From Planctomycetota bacterium (lineage in GTDB: Bacteria; Planctomycetota; Brocadiia; SM23-32; JAKLEA01): a stretch of DNA of 64,000 bases. The stretch's first letter is position 1, and every line of letters begins with the position of its first letter. The stretch covers positions 1-64,000 of the forward strand of contig JAKLEA010000024.1 in NCBI GenBank assembly GCA_022711755.1, in the 5' to 3' direction. The translations under genes were made by a program, and so were the position numbers. Positions 52,017-60,618 of the stretch are shown here, in pieces. Below the pieces are notes generated by a model that saw nothing but the letters and a program-made list of their open reading frames with translations, had not been told where the DNA came from and searched no databases.

Positions 52017-53063
52017 GTGAGGGGCGAACCAAGTCGGACCACCGCCCTCGCCCGCCTTTCCGCTATTGCAGGCGTCGTCCTGCTCATGATGACGGTCGCG
52101 GCACATTTTGCAATCACCGGCATTGACCTGCTCGACATTTGTCTGGACGTTCTGTCATTCTACCGGACGCAACTGCTGATCCTGTCGGTTCTGAGTATCG
52201 CCGGCGTCTGCCTTGAATCGAAGCGGCTCCGACGCAGGATCATCTTTCCCGCGATTGCGGCGGCGATCAACGCCGTCGAGGTTCTGCCCTGGTGCGGGCT
52301 GACCGCCGGTTCGCAAACGCTCCGCGCCGACCCGGCGGTCCCCGGAAAGCCCGGACTTGTGCTATGCGTCGCCAACGTTCTGCGCGAGAATCCTGAAAAG
52401 GCGGCCTTCATCCGCTTCGTCCGCGAGATATCTCCGGACGTTCTTGTCGTGCTGGAGGTCAATCCGGAATGGATCGAAGGCCTCCAGCCCCTGCGCGCGC
52501 AATACCCCGGCTTCATCGAACAGCCGGACGCGCTGACCGACTACGGCCTCCTGATTCTCAGCCGCCTGCCGATTATCGCCGGCGGAACGGGCGACGATGG
52601 CCTGAACCTGCCGCGCTGCCGCAGAATCGCCTTCCGGTGGGAAGGCCGGGATGTGACGCTGGTGGCCGCTCACCCATTCCCGCCCGGCGATCCGGCGCGC
52701 CTCTGGCGCTTACGCAATCGCTCCATCCACGAAATCGCGGCGGCAGTTCGCTCAGCAGGCGGTCCGGCGCTGGTAATGGGCGACCTGAACATGACGATGT
52801 TCTCGCGCCACTACAAGAGCTTGATTTCGGAAGGCGGCCTTGCGAACGCCCGCGAAGGCATCGGACTGTTTCATACCTTCCCGAGCTTTCTCCCCAACTT
52901 CATGCGGATTCCGCTGGACCATGTTCTGCACAGCGCACATTTCGTCACGCGGCGGCTTGAAAAGAAAAGCATCCCCGGATCAGACCACCTGGGGCTTGTC
53001 GCAGAGCTTGACTGGATGGAATCCGGCGCAATTTCCCGTAAGGGCGGAGGAGAATATGATTGA
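52017..53063 (+). CDS. membrane-anchored endonuclease/exonuclease/phosphatase-fold protein
   Basis: 348-residue protein with about three N-terminal membrane helices (IAGVVLLMMTVAAHFAITGI, TQLLILSVLSIAGVC, FPAIAAAINAVEVLPW) and a C-terminal EEP domain: VANVLRENPEKAAFI, ISPDVLVVLEVNPEW (metal Glu), YGLLILSRLPI, TLVAAHPFPPG, PALVMGDLNMTMFS (Gly-Asp-x-Asn-x-T) and SDHLGLVAEL with the catalytic His. All catalytic motifs are present. The start is uncertain: the GTG at 52017 has AGGAAG ahead but both lie in a dispersed repeat, the frame is open from 51930, and ATG 52086 would cut into the first helix. It overlaps the next gene by 8 bases. Confidence 0.82.
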   Translation: MRGEPSRTTALARLSAIAGVVLLMMTVAAHFAITGIDLLDICLDVLSFYRTQLLILSVLSIAGVCLESKRLRRRIIFPAIAAAINAVEVLPWCGLTAGSQTLRADPAVPGKPGLVLCVANVLRENPEKAAFIRFVREISPDVLVVLEVNPEWIEGLQPLRAQYPGFIEQPDALTDYGLLILSRLPIIAGGTGDDGLNLPRCRRIAFRWEGRDVTLVAAHPFPPGDPARLWRLRNRSIHEIAAAVRSAGGPALVMGDLNMTMFSRHYKSLISEGGLANAREGIGLFHTFPSFLPNFMRIPLDHVLHSAHFVTRRLEKKSIPGSDHLGLVAELDWMESGAISRKGGGEYD

Positions 53064-54444
53064 ACCGACAAGAGAAAAAACATCCTTCCTGCCGGCGCCG
53101 TCCGGGCTGATAGCGGCGCTTGTCCTGTCAGTTATCGCGGCCGAATTGAGCGCCGATGCCGGGCAGCAGATGGCATTTCCGGGCGCCGAGGGCTTCGGAC
53201 GCTTCGCCAGGGGCGGACGCGGCGGAGACGTTTATCACGTGACGAATCTCGATGATGATGGCCCCGGTTCGCTGCGCCACGGCATACGAACGGCAAAAGG
53301 TTCCCGCACAATCGTTTTCGACGTTTCAGGAACGATACAACTCCGCTCGGAACTCGAAATCGGAGTGTCGGAATTGACTATCGCCGGTCAGACCGCGCCC
53401 GGCGACGGCATCTGCCTGCGGGATCACACCCTCGGCATGAAGAACTGCCATGACGTTATTGTCCGTTATATCCGTGTCAGACTCGGCGATAAGAACAAGA
53501 AACCCGGCGGCTACGACACGTTGACCACAAACGATATAGATAACGTGATACTAGATCATGTGTCGCTGAGTTGGGGAGTAGACGGCAATCACGATCTGCG
53601 CGCAGGCGGAAATTTCACCATGCAATGGTGCATCCTCAGCGAAGCCCTGCACAACAGCATCCACGAAAAAGGCCCGCACGCCATGTGCGCGTCGTATCGG
53701 GAGCCTGACGGGCCTTTATCGCTGCATCACAACATCTTCACCACAAGCCGGGACAGGCATCCCACGCTGGGCAGCGCAGACCCGGGAGACGCCATCACGA
53801 CAGTGGATTTCCGCAACAACGTGATCTACAACTGGAGCGGCACGGCCAACTTCTGCGATCACTTCATCAACGCGGTCAACAATTACTGGCGTCCGGGGCC
53901 GGAGACCGAGCCGGAGCGCAAGCCCATCGCCATGAAAGGATGCCTGCCGGACGCCGCGCACGGCTTCATGTCAGGCAACGTATTCGAAGGCAATGGCGGA
54001 TGGACGCGGGACAACTACTCCTCGCTGGATTTCGAGCGCTGGCTGAAGGGGGGGAAGTACAAATACGCCGGCACATTAGCCGACTGGAAGGCCCCGCAAC
54101 CCGATCTCGGAGACAACGCGCCAGCGACGCAGACGGCGGGAGATGCGCTGGAACTTGTATTGCGCAGCGCGGGGGCCTCGTTGCGGCGCGATGCCGTTGA
54201 TCAGCGAATAATCGCCGACGCCCGCAATCGCACCGGCAGGATGATAGACTCTCAGGACGAGGTCGGCGGCTGGCCGGAACTGAAAAACGAAGCGCCCCCG
54301 ACGGATGCCGACCGTGACGGCATGCCAGACGCCTGGGAAAAAGCGAAGGGCTTGAATCCTGAAAATCCTGACGACGGGAAATCTGATGCCGACGGCGACG
54401 GTTACACAAATCTTGAGGACTACCTCAATAGTCTCTGCCGATAA
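53056..54444 (+). CDS. exported pectate lyase (PL1-type)
   Basis: 462-residue exported beta-helix protein, predicted to cleave polygalacturonate or a related uronide by beta-elimination. Signal SGLIAALVLSVIAAELSADA; then AFPGAEGFGRFARGGRGGDV and TNLDDDGPGSLRHGI, the typical start of PL1-type lyases, followed by GTIQLRSELEI, TIAGQTAPGDGICLRD, VIVRYIRVRLGDK and VILDHVSLSWGVDGNHDL, where the metal Asp residues of pectate lyases fall. The C-terminus (TDADRDGMPDAWEKAKGLNP, DADGDGYTNLEDYLNS) carries EF-hand-like calcium repeats similar to dockerin or thrombospondin-3 units. The start overlaps the previous gene by 8 bases and follows GGCGGAGGAG. Confidence 0.88.
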   Translation: MIEPTREKTSFLPAPSGLIAALVLSVIAAELSADAGQQMAFPGAEGFGRFARGGRGGDVYHVTNLDDDGPGSLRHGIRTAKGSRTIVFDVSGTIQLRSELEIGVSELTIAGQTAPGDGICLRDHTLGMKNCHDVIVRYIRVRLGDKNKKPGGYDTLTTNDIDNVILDHVSLSWGVDGNHDLRAGGNFTMQWCILSEALHNSIHEKGPHAMCASYREPDGPLSLHHNIFTTSRDRHPTLGSADPGDAITTVDFRNNVIYNWSGTANFCDHFINAVNNYWRPGPETEPERKPIAMKGCLPDAAHGFMSGNVFEGNGGWTRDNYSSLDFERWLKGGKYKYAGTLADWKAPQPDLGDNAPATQTAGDALELVLRSAGASLRRDAVDQRIIADARNRTGRMIDSQDEVGGWPELKNEAPPTDADRDGMPDAWEKAKGLNPENPDDGKSDADGDGYTNLEDYLNSLCR

Positions 54445-54474
54445 GCAACCTCTCCATCACCGAGGATCAATCAC

Positions 54475-55602
54475 ATGCCCGCAGCCGGAAAACGTCCCGA
54501 AGTCGTCGCGGTCTACTGTCCCCTCTGGCACACTTACGACCACGCCGGCTCGTGGAAGGGCGAAGGCTGGTGCGAGTGGGAACTGCTGCGGACGGCCGTC
54601 CCCCGCTTCCCTGGGCATCATCAGCCGCTTGAGCCGGAATGGGGCTGTTTCGACGAGAGCGATCCCGCGTGGGCCGCGCGGGAGATTGATCTGGCGGCGG
54701 ACCACGGCATAGACGTTTTCATGATTGACTGGTACTGGTACAGCGGCGTCCGCATTATGGAGGAGGCGCTTGAGAATGGCTTCCTGAAGGCCCCGAACCG
54801 CAACCGCCTCAAGTTCTGCCTCATGTGGGCGAACCATCACTGGGCGGACTACTTCCCTGCGCCGTTCGGCAGGGAGTGGAACTCATGGCTCCCCTGCCGC
54901 CACTCGCTGAAGGACACGCTGCGTGTGATGGACTACTGCATTGAGCATTACTTCCGCCAGCCGAATTACTGGACTGTGGAGGGGCGGCTGTTCTTCAGCA
55001 TGTTCAATCCCATTCACGCCATTCAGGAGCTTGGCGGGCCGAAGGGCTTCCGGGACGTCTTCGACCGGATGAACCGCCATCTGGAGAAATCGGGCCTTCC
55101 CCGGTTCCACCTGAACGCAATGTCGTGGGGCGCGGAACACGTCCCCACGTTCCGCGAGGCCGGATTCGACAGCACAACCTTTTACAACATCATCTCCAGC
55201 GGGAAGGTGTCGGAGAACCTGACGGAGCGTTACGAGGATCTGATCGTAAAGCATCAGGAGCGATGGGCGGCGATGTCAGCAACGGCGTTGCCGTATTTCC
55301 CTGTAATAACAATGGGATGGGACGTCACCCCGCGCTGCGAGAAGAGCGTCTCCTGGCCGTTTCCGCCGTCGCCGCTGAGCGGGAACCGCGATTATCCCTA
55401 CATATCGGTCATCGAGGACAACACGCCGGAACTTTTCAAGGAGCTTTGCCGCATGGCCCGCCGGCATGTCGAGCAAACGGGCCCGACGCCAAACGCCGTC
55501 CTGATCAATGCCTGGAACGAATGGACCGAGGGTTGCTACCTCCTGCCGGAGAAGCGGCACGGGCTGGGATTCCTGAAAGCCGTGAAGGAAGCGCTGGGAT
55601 AG
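54475..55602 (+). CDS. WbsX/GH99-like glycoside hydrolase-type protein
   Basis: 375-residue protein without a signal peptide. It matches the WbsX/GHL99 type TIM barrel: VVAVYCPLWHTYDHAGSW near the N-terminus, CEWELLRTAVPRFPGHHQPL, HGIDVFMIDWYWYSGVRIME, FCLMWANHHWADYF, FPVITMGWDVTPRCEKS and the closing LINAWNEWTEGCYLLPE, whose N-x-W-N-E-W-x-E-G is the family signature with two conserved Glu. Such proteins sit in glycan and O-antigen loci and are predicted endo-glycosidases. It is the last gene of the operon, 30 bases after the lyase. Confidence 0.85.
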   Translation: MPAAGKRPEVVAVYCPLWHTYDHAGSWKGEGWCEWELLRTAVPRFPGHHQPLEPEWGCFDESDPAWAAREIDLAADHGIDVFMIDWYWYSGVRIMEEALENGFLKAPNRNRLKFCLMWANHHWADYFPAPFGREWNSWLPCRHSLKDTLRVMDYCIEHYFRQPNYWTVEGRLFFSMFNPIHAIQELGGPKGFRDVFDRMNRHLEKSGLPRFHLNAMSWGAEHVPTFREAGFDSTTFYNIISSGKVSENLTERYEDLIVKHQERWAAMSATALPYFPVITMGWDVTPRCEKSVSWPFPPSPLSGNRDYPYISVIEDNTPELFKELCRMARRHVEQTGPTPNAVLINAWNEWTEGCYLLPEKRHGLGFLKAVKEALG

Positions 55603-55620
55603 CGCGAAATGCGGCGATCA

Positions 55621-55736
55621 AGAGCGCGCATGAAAAGGCGCCGTCACATGTGTTCGAATCCCGAATTGGATTTACATACGCGCAACAACGCTGCCATCGA
55701 GGAAAACCTCGCATGGGCAACCGCAAAAAATGCGGT
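55621..55736. repeat. palindrome-rich intergenic stretch with repeat shared with proC 3' end
   Basis: Bases 55621-55642 repeat, with one substitution and one missing base, the 23 bases that start at the proC stop (27885-27907). Farther on are two perfect small hairpins, CGAGG-AAAA-CCTCG (55698-55711) and ACCGCA-AAAAA-TGCGGT (55720-55736). They lie between convergent genes and could stop transcription from either side, but neither has a T run. Confidence 0.65.
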
Positions 55737-55749
55737 CGCACACCCCTAG

Positions 55750-57183
55750 TTATCTGAGTTCGTCGCGGTCGTTTTCGTATTGCCTTCTGAATTCTGCACA
55801 GGACGCGGCCATCTTTTCCAGTATTTCGCGGCGCGCCGGATCGCCGGCCAGGTTGTTTTCCTCACCCGGATCGTTTTTCAGATCGTAGAGCATTTCATAG
55901 ACCGGTTTCTGCTCAAAGTAGCGCATATAGGCCCATTGCTCCGTTCGGAAGCCTTCGCTTTTCGGTATTCCCTTGTGGTTGAACAGGTGTTCGTAAAAGA
56001 ATGAATTGCGCCATCCTTCGGTCGAATCATTGCGCGGAAGCCCCTGCAACGCTATCCCCTGCATGGCGTCGGGGACCATAATGTCGGCAGCAGCTAGAAT
56101 CGTCGGGGCGACGTCCACGTTGAGCGCCATCTGCCTGATCCGGCTTCCGGCGGGACGGCTCAGCATCCTTCCCCCGTCAAGGATTATCATCGGGATGCGG
56201 ACCGACTCCTCGTACATCAGCCACTTGTCCGCAAAACCATGTTCGCCCAGGAAGTAGCCGTTGTCACTCATGAAGATGATGATCGTGTCGTCAGCAAGAC
56301 CCTGGCGCTCAAGCTCCGCGCGTATCCGCCCGATTGCCGCGTCTACGCCGCTTATCATCCTGTAATACCCCCGGACCATCTGCTGATACTTCTCCGGTTC
56401 GTCGAAGCGCCAACGCCACCGGACCCGGCTTTCCGAATTCCGAAGGAATTCGGGCTGCTTCTCGAAATCCTCCTGCGTTGCCGTTTTCGGGACCGGGATT
56501 GTGGCGTCGCGATAAAGATGGTCAACCGTCTCCGGCCAGAAGTATTGTTTCGGGTCGCCGTCCTCGGCGTGGGGGGCATTGAAGCTGACGGACAGGCAGA
56601 AGGGCTGATCCTTCCGGCATCCCCTGAGAAAGGATATCGCCTCGTCGCATTCGATGTCGGTCAGGTGTCGTCTTCCCCCCGGAACGTCTTTGAAATACGG
56701 GTTTCGGTCAAGGGGTTTGAACACGTCGAACATGCGCTCAACGCCGCCCTTCTCGACAACGACTCCGAACTTGCCGACAAGTCCGGTCCGGTAGCCGACT
56801 GCCTTAAGCATGGCGGGGTAGCTCATTGCGGCAAGGTCGGCCCGCAACGGCGGCGTTCCGAACGTGAATCCGTGCGTTCGTTCGTAAAGACCGGTCAGGA
56901 TTGAGGCGCGGCTCGCGGCGCAGATGGCGGTTGTGACGAAGGCGTTCTCGAACATGACGCCTTCGCGCGCGAGCCTGTCAATCTCTGGCGTCCGGATGAT
57001 CGTATTGCCGGCGCAGCCAATCGCGTCCCATCGCTGATCGTCAGTAAGGAGAACAAGGAAGTTCGGTCTGTTACCGGATTCCACTGCTCCGATTGCGGGG
57101 AGCGAAGCGGCGGCAAGCCCGGCTCCTATCCGGCCGGCTTGAACCATCAACTGCCTGCGGCTTATTGTATTGGAATCGTCCAA
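55750..57183 (-). CDS. Tat-exported sulfatase
   Basis: 477-residue sulfatase of the type I formylglycine family, expected to cut sulfate esters from a saccharide outside the cytoplasm. The N-terminus NTISRRQLMVQAGRIGAGLA is a twin-arginine signal. NFLVLLTDDQRWDAIGC holds the metal Asp pair (48-49), and CAASR (88-92) is the C-x-P/A-x-R maturation motif with Cys88 becoming formylglycine. GKFG and PFCLSVSFNAPHAEDGD follow, and IIFMSDNGYFLGEHGF has the second metal pair. The TTG start at 57183, with GAGGA ahead, keeps the Tat motif; ATG starts either lose it or lie far upstream. It lies opposite the hydrolase operon and probably serves the same substrate. Confidence 0.88.
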   Translation of the reverse strand: MDDSNTISRRQLMVQAGRIGAGLAAASLPAIGAVESGNRPNFLVLLTDDQRWDAIGCAGNTIIRTPEIDRLAREGVMFENAFVTTAICAASRASILTGLYERTHGFTFGTPPLRADLAAMSYPAMLKAVGYRTGLVGKFGVVVEKGGVERMFDVFKPLDRNPYFKDVPGGRRHLTDIECDEAISFLRGCRKDQPFCLSVSFNAPHAEDGDPKQYFWPETVDHLYRDATIPVPKTATQEDFEKQPEFLRNSESRVRWRWRFDEPEKYQQMVRGYYRMISGVDAAIGRIRAELERQGLADDTIIIFMSDNGYFLGEHGFADKWLMYEESVRIPMIILDGGRMLSRPAGSRIRQMALNVDVAPTILAAADIMVPDAMQGIALQGLPRNDSTEGWRNSFFYEHLFNHKGIPKSEGFRTEQWAYMRYFEQKPVYEMLYDLKNDPGEENNLAGDPARREILEKMAASCAEFRRQYENDRDELR

Positions 57184-57316
57184 GGGCTTTTCCTCATGAT
57201 GGATGATAGCACATGAAGCCGCCGGACGGAACCCGAAGAACTCGGGATGAACTCGCCCGATAGACGGTGTATATTGTTGACGAACCTGAAATACCGCTAA
57301 ACGGAGTCGCAAGACA
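57184..57316. promoter_or_regulatory. divergent promoter region, sulfatase and deacetylase
   Basis: Short spacer between divergent starts. The plus strand has TTGACG near 57276 followed 15 bases later by TAAACG, and GGAG about 10 bases before the ATG of the deacetylase gene. TATATT lies nearby. No clear operator was seen, and these matches are weak. Confidence 0.3.
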
Positions 57317-58657
57317 ATGCCATCCGTCATCTTCACGTTCGATCACGAGGATTTTCTCGTCCCCGGCAGCATTGATACGGCCGTCCAACTGGCCGAGGCG
57401 CTCACCCGGCGCGGCCTGAGGGGGAGCTTCTGCACGGTCGGCCTGCGGGCGAAGTTCATGCAAAGGCTGGCAACCCCGCGGCAGATCGCCACTTTCGAGC
57501 CTCACGAGATCGGTTTCCACAGCCGCTCACACGGCATCAAACCCGTGATCGCAGAGGAGTTGAGCAAGACCGGCTGGGACGAGGGGGCGGAGCTTTTCAT
57601 CCAGCGTGAACGGGAAGGCATGGAATGGGTCATGGAGACGTTCAGGCGCGACCACCTGCCCGTGACGCTTCCGCCGGGATACTGCGACACGGCGGCCAAC
57701 GGGGTGTGGGCGAGCGCGCGGCTTGGTTTCCGCCTCGTCGCGGGAAGTCCGCTGGTCTGGAACAAGCGGGGCGTTCATCACTGCGCCGGCTGCATGCACG
57801 TCAGGTACAGCCTTTGGCTCGACGATTTCGCCACGGGGGCGACGTTCGAGGAAAAACGCCGGCAGCTTGAGAGACTGCTGGAGACAGAGGAATATGTTCT
57901 CATCTGCGATCACCCGACGTATCTCTACAACGCGGAGTGGCCGGAGGTCGGGCAGGCTCACCTGCCGCCGGAGGAGTGGAAAATCCCGCCCCCACGCCCG
58001 AGGGAAACGCTGGAATACGCGCTTGCGAACATTGAGAAGATTTACGAGTTCTGCGCGAATGAGCCGTCCATCGAGGTCATCACCTACGACGAGTTGATCC
58101 AGCGTGAATCGCTGGAGCGTCCGAAGTCATTGCCCAGAGAGGCTGTAATCCAACTTGCCCGGGAGCTTGCGCTGGAGAACACGATCAGGGGGGCCGCGGT
58201 GGGGGGCGTTCCGCTGTCAGCCGCTGAGGTGATGGCGATGATGACGCATGTTCTGGCGCGTCCTGAGAAGCCGATTGTTCCGGTGCGGCAGTTGCTCGGA
58301 CCGAAGGGACTGCCCGGATTGCCGGAGCGGGATGTTCCGGCGGATGGGGCGTCTCCGGGCATTTTGGCGCGCGCGGCGGAGGCACAGCTTGCCGGCGAGT
58401 TCATGCCCGACCGCCTGGCGTTCGGCAAGGCTGACGCGACGCCGGGAGGGTGGTTCCGGTATGCGGCGCAGGCGCTTGCCGACAACGAGATGTCCGCGAT
58501 TCCGGCGTCATCGCCATTTCCGACGGAGGCAGATGCCGAAGACTTCCGCCGCAACTGGTATGGATGGTGCATGTTCCCGCCGGACATGAGCGCCGACAGG
58601 CTCATGACAATGAACAGGCTTCAGTCCTGGTCCTTCAGGCCAAACAGGATCGAATAA
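57317..58657 (+). CDS. polysaccharide deacetylase family protein
   Basis: 446-residue cytosolic protein. The first ~270 residues form a NodB-like barrel: MPSVIFTFDHEDFLVPG (Asp/His near the first strand), FCTVGLRAKFMQRL, EIGFHSRSHGIKPVI (the H-x-x-x-H metal motif), LPPGYCDTAANGVWASARLG, and YVLICDHPTYLYNAEW near the end of the barrel. The C-terminal ~170 residues are helical with no known domain. It shares the TAATG overlap with the next gene, so the two are co-translated. Removing acetyl or similar groups from saccharides is the likely task; the lack of a signal suggests imported oligosaccharides. Confidence 0.8.
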   Translation: MPSVIFTFDHEDFLVPGSIDTAVQLAEALTRRGLRGSFCTVGLRAKFMQRLATPRQIATFEPHEIGFHSRSHGIKPVIAEELSKTGWDEGAELFIQREREGMEWVMETFRRDHLPVTLPPGYCDTAANGVWASARLGFRLVAGSPLVWNKRGVHHCAGCMHVRYSLWLDDFATGATFEEKRRQLERLLETEEYVLICDHPTYLYNAEWPEVGQAHLPPEEWKIPPPRPRETLEYALANIEKIYEFCANEPSIEVITYDELIQRESLERPKSLPREAVIQLARELALENTIRGAAVGGVPLSAAEVMAMMTHVLARPEKPIVPVRQLLGPKGLPGLPERDVPADGASPGILARAAEAQLAGEFMPDRLAFGKADATPGGWFRYAAQALADNEMSAIPASSPFPTEADAEDFRRNWYGWCMFPPDMSADRLMTMNRLQSWSFRPNRIE

Positions 58658-59472
58658 TGAAAACAGAAACGCGAACGGGACCGGAACTGCTTTTCCTGGG
58701 GAGCGGGGCTGCGATGCGGATCCCGGCTCACTTCTGCGACTGCGCGACCTGCGAAGCGGCGCGCGGCAACCCGGCGCTCAAGCGTACTCGGGCGTCCGCA
58801 GCCGTGATCGGGCGGGAGACCGTTCTGATTGACGCCGGGCCGGACATGGAGGATCAGCTTGAGCGCGCGGGAATCCGCCGCGTTGACCGCATCTTCATCA
58901 CGCACTGGCATTACGACCACGTCGCCGGGCTGGGCGGGCTGAGGTTGATCGCCTCCTGCGCGAAATGGCCGCCCGTGCAGGTCTACGTCCCCAGGCAGGC
59001 GATGTCGCATTTCGACCGGGAGCTTGAATACGTCAAGCCGGTCGTGAACCTTCATCCGATAGGGCCGGGCAACGCTTTCGATCTTCCCGACGGCGGATGG
59101 GAGGTTGTCAAGACGACGCACACTGAGGAGAGCGTCGGCTTTGTCTTCAAGGGCGAGCGCAGCTTCGCATACCTGGTTGACAGTTCCGTCCCGCCCGAAA
59201 AGACCGCCGGGAGACTCAGGGGACTGGACCTGCTAATACTTGAGGCCACGATGGACGAGCGGGACGAGGCGCGATGGAATTTCTCCGTGCCGGAAGCGGT
59301 CGAGTTCTGGAGGCAGACGGGCGTCCCACGGTGCATCCTGACGCACCTGTCCTGCCACCGATGGATTGGGGGGAGCATGAAGGCTGGATTCACGATAGAG
59401 GAGCGGGAGCGCATTGCGCGGACAAACCCGGGGTTGGAATGCGCGCATGACGGGATGCGAATAAGTCTGTGA
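58657..59472 (+). CDS. MBL-fold metallohydrolase (PhnP-like)
   Basis: 271-residue metallo-beta-lactamase-fold hydrolase. LLFLGSGAAMRIPAHFCDCATCEAA has the zinc-binding cysteine pair typical of the PhnP-like branch; then VLIDAGPDMEDQL, ITHWHYDHVAGLGGL with the HxHxDH metal motif (83-88), and ILTHLSCHR with a late His. PhnP acts on cyclic ribose phosphates, but related enzymes cleave other phosphodiesters, so the substrate is open. The ATG overlaps the previous TAA by one base. Confidence 0.85.
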   Translation: MKTETRTGPELLFLGSGAAMRIPAHFCDCATCEAARGNPALKRTRASAAVIGRETVLIDAGPDMEDQLERAGIRRVDRIFITHWHYDHVAGLGGLRLIASCAKWPPVQVYVPRQAMSHFDRELEYVKPVVNLHPIGPGNAFDLPDGGWEVVKTTHTEESVGFVFKGERSFAYLVDSSVPPEKTAGRLRGLDLLILEATMDERDEARWNFSVPEAVEFWRQTGVPRCILTHLSCHRWIGGSMKAGFTIEERERIARTNPGLECAHDGMRISL

Positions 59473-59579
59473 ACGCATTACGGGATTGTTGGCGTTCCCG
59501 CCGTGGCGTAATATACTAAGTTGAGCGGAGGTAAAAAGACCACCCGCGTCCGTCGGAACGTCGTCAGGGGGAAACAGGA

Positions 59580-60605
59580 ATGAAGACGTCAATGCTTTCT
59601 GTCGTTGCGTCGCTGGCGTGCCTTGTGTTTCTTTGTCAGGCGGCTTTAGCCGGACGGGAGGCTGAAGCGCGCAGTCAGCAGGCATACCGCGCGGCGCGTT
59701 TCAAACTTGGCCGCCTTCAACTGGAGATTGACGGGAAGAAGACTGACTTCCTTGCGGCATACAAGGAATACGAGGCATTGATCGCCGAGGCCGGAAAGCT
59801 CGGGCAGGAGATGGACGGCCACAGGGAGTCGGTCGAGGATTTGAAGAAGATGCAGCAATCAAACCTTGACCGGTCCAAGAAACTCGAGGAGGAGACGAAG
59901 GAGAAAAGCGCGAAGCAGAAAGACCCCCGCGAGGACTGGATTCTACTGCTTGAGGAGAGGATCAAACGGGCCGATGAGGACAGGCGAATCGCGGAGCAAT
60001 ACATGGCCCGACACCACGGCCCCACGCAGGAGGAGTGGGCCAGGACCGTAATGAGGCGAAAGACGGACGAGATCGCATACCTTCAGAAGAAACTTGCCGA
60101 AGCCAGGGAGAACAAGGGCAAAAAGGATAAATCCTTCGACGAAAAACGCGGGGAACTTGAAAGCGACCTCAAGGAATCCAAGGGCGAACTGCGGTCCAAG
60201 AACGATGAACTGGAGGCGGAATCACAGAAGGTCCAGGCCAAAATTAACAACGCGGCTGCGAAGCACAGAAAGACGGAAGATCGGATCGAGACTTACAACG
60301 CCGCGTTTGAAAGTCAAAGGGCCAGGCTTCTTGAAGCCGGCATGCTTCGCGTCGGCTGCGATTACAGGATCGAGGGGGATCGGATCGAAGTCAAGGGCGG
60401 GATATGGAAACTCCTTGAGCCGGGTGAGGAGTTGTTCAACGCGCGATGCGAGGAGGAGGCCGCAAAGCTCATGATGTGGTTGAAGAACTATCAGAGCAGC
60501 CGCCAGCCGGACAAGGCGTCCGTCGCAGGAAAGGGCGTCATACGCCTGTTCGAAGGCAGCGCGACCGCCGACCGCGCGAAACGACTTATGGAGGGGAAGG
60601 AATAG
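59580..60605 (+). CDS. exported coiled-coil hypothetical protein
   Basis: 341-residue exported protein. Signal SVVASLACLVFLCQAALAG, then about 250 residues of high-charge heptad-rich helix (DLKKMQQSNLDRSKKLEEET, RRKTDEIAYLQKKLAEAREN, KRGELESDLKESKGELRSKN), and a small C-terminal domain with CDYRIEGDRIEVKGGIW. The long coiled coil suggests a structural or tethering role in the periplasm. AGGGGGA precedes the ATG by 8 bases. It is followed 13 bases later by the glycosyltransferase-like gene. Confidence 0.7.
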   Translation: MKTSMLSVVASLACLVFLCQAALAGREAEARSQQAYRAARFKLGRLQLEIDGKKTDFLAAYKEYEALIAEAGKLGQEMDGHRESVEDLKKMQQSNLDRSKKLEEETKEKSAKQKDPREDWILLLEERIKRADEDRRIAEQYMARHHGPTQEEWARTVMRRKTDEIAYLQKKLAEARENKGKKDKSFDEKRGELESDLKESKGELRSKNDELEAESQKVQAKINNAAAKHRKTEDRIETYNAAFESQRARLLEAGMLRVGCDYRIEGDRIEVKGGIWKLLEPGEELFNARCEEEAAKLMMWLKNYQSSRQPDKASVAGKGVIRLFEGSATADRAKRLMEGKE

Positions 60606-60618
60606 GACTCCGGCCCGA

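Noticed and set aside
55645..55675. tRNA-like T-loop GTTCGAATC
   Set aside because: The flanking bases do not form a T stem and no acceptor, D or anticodon arm can be drawn around it.
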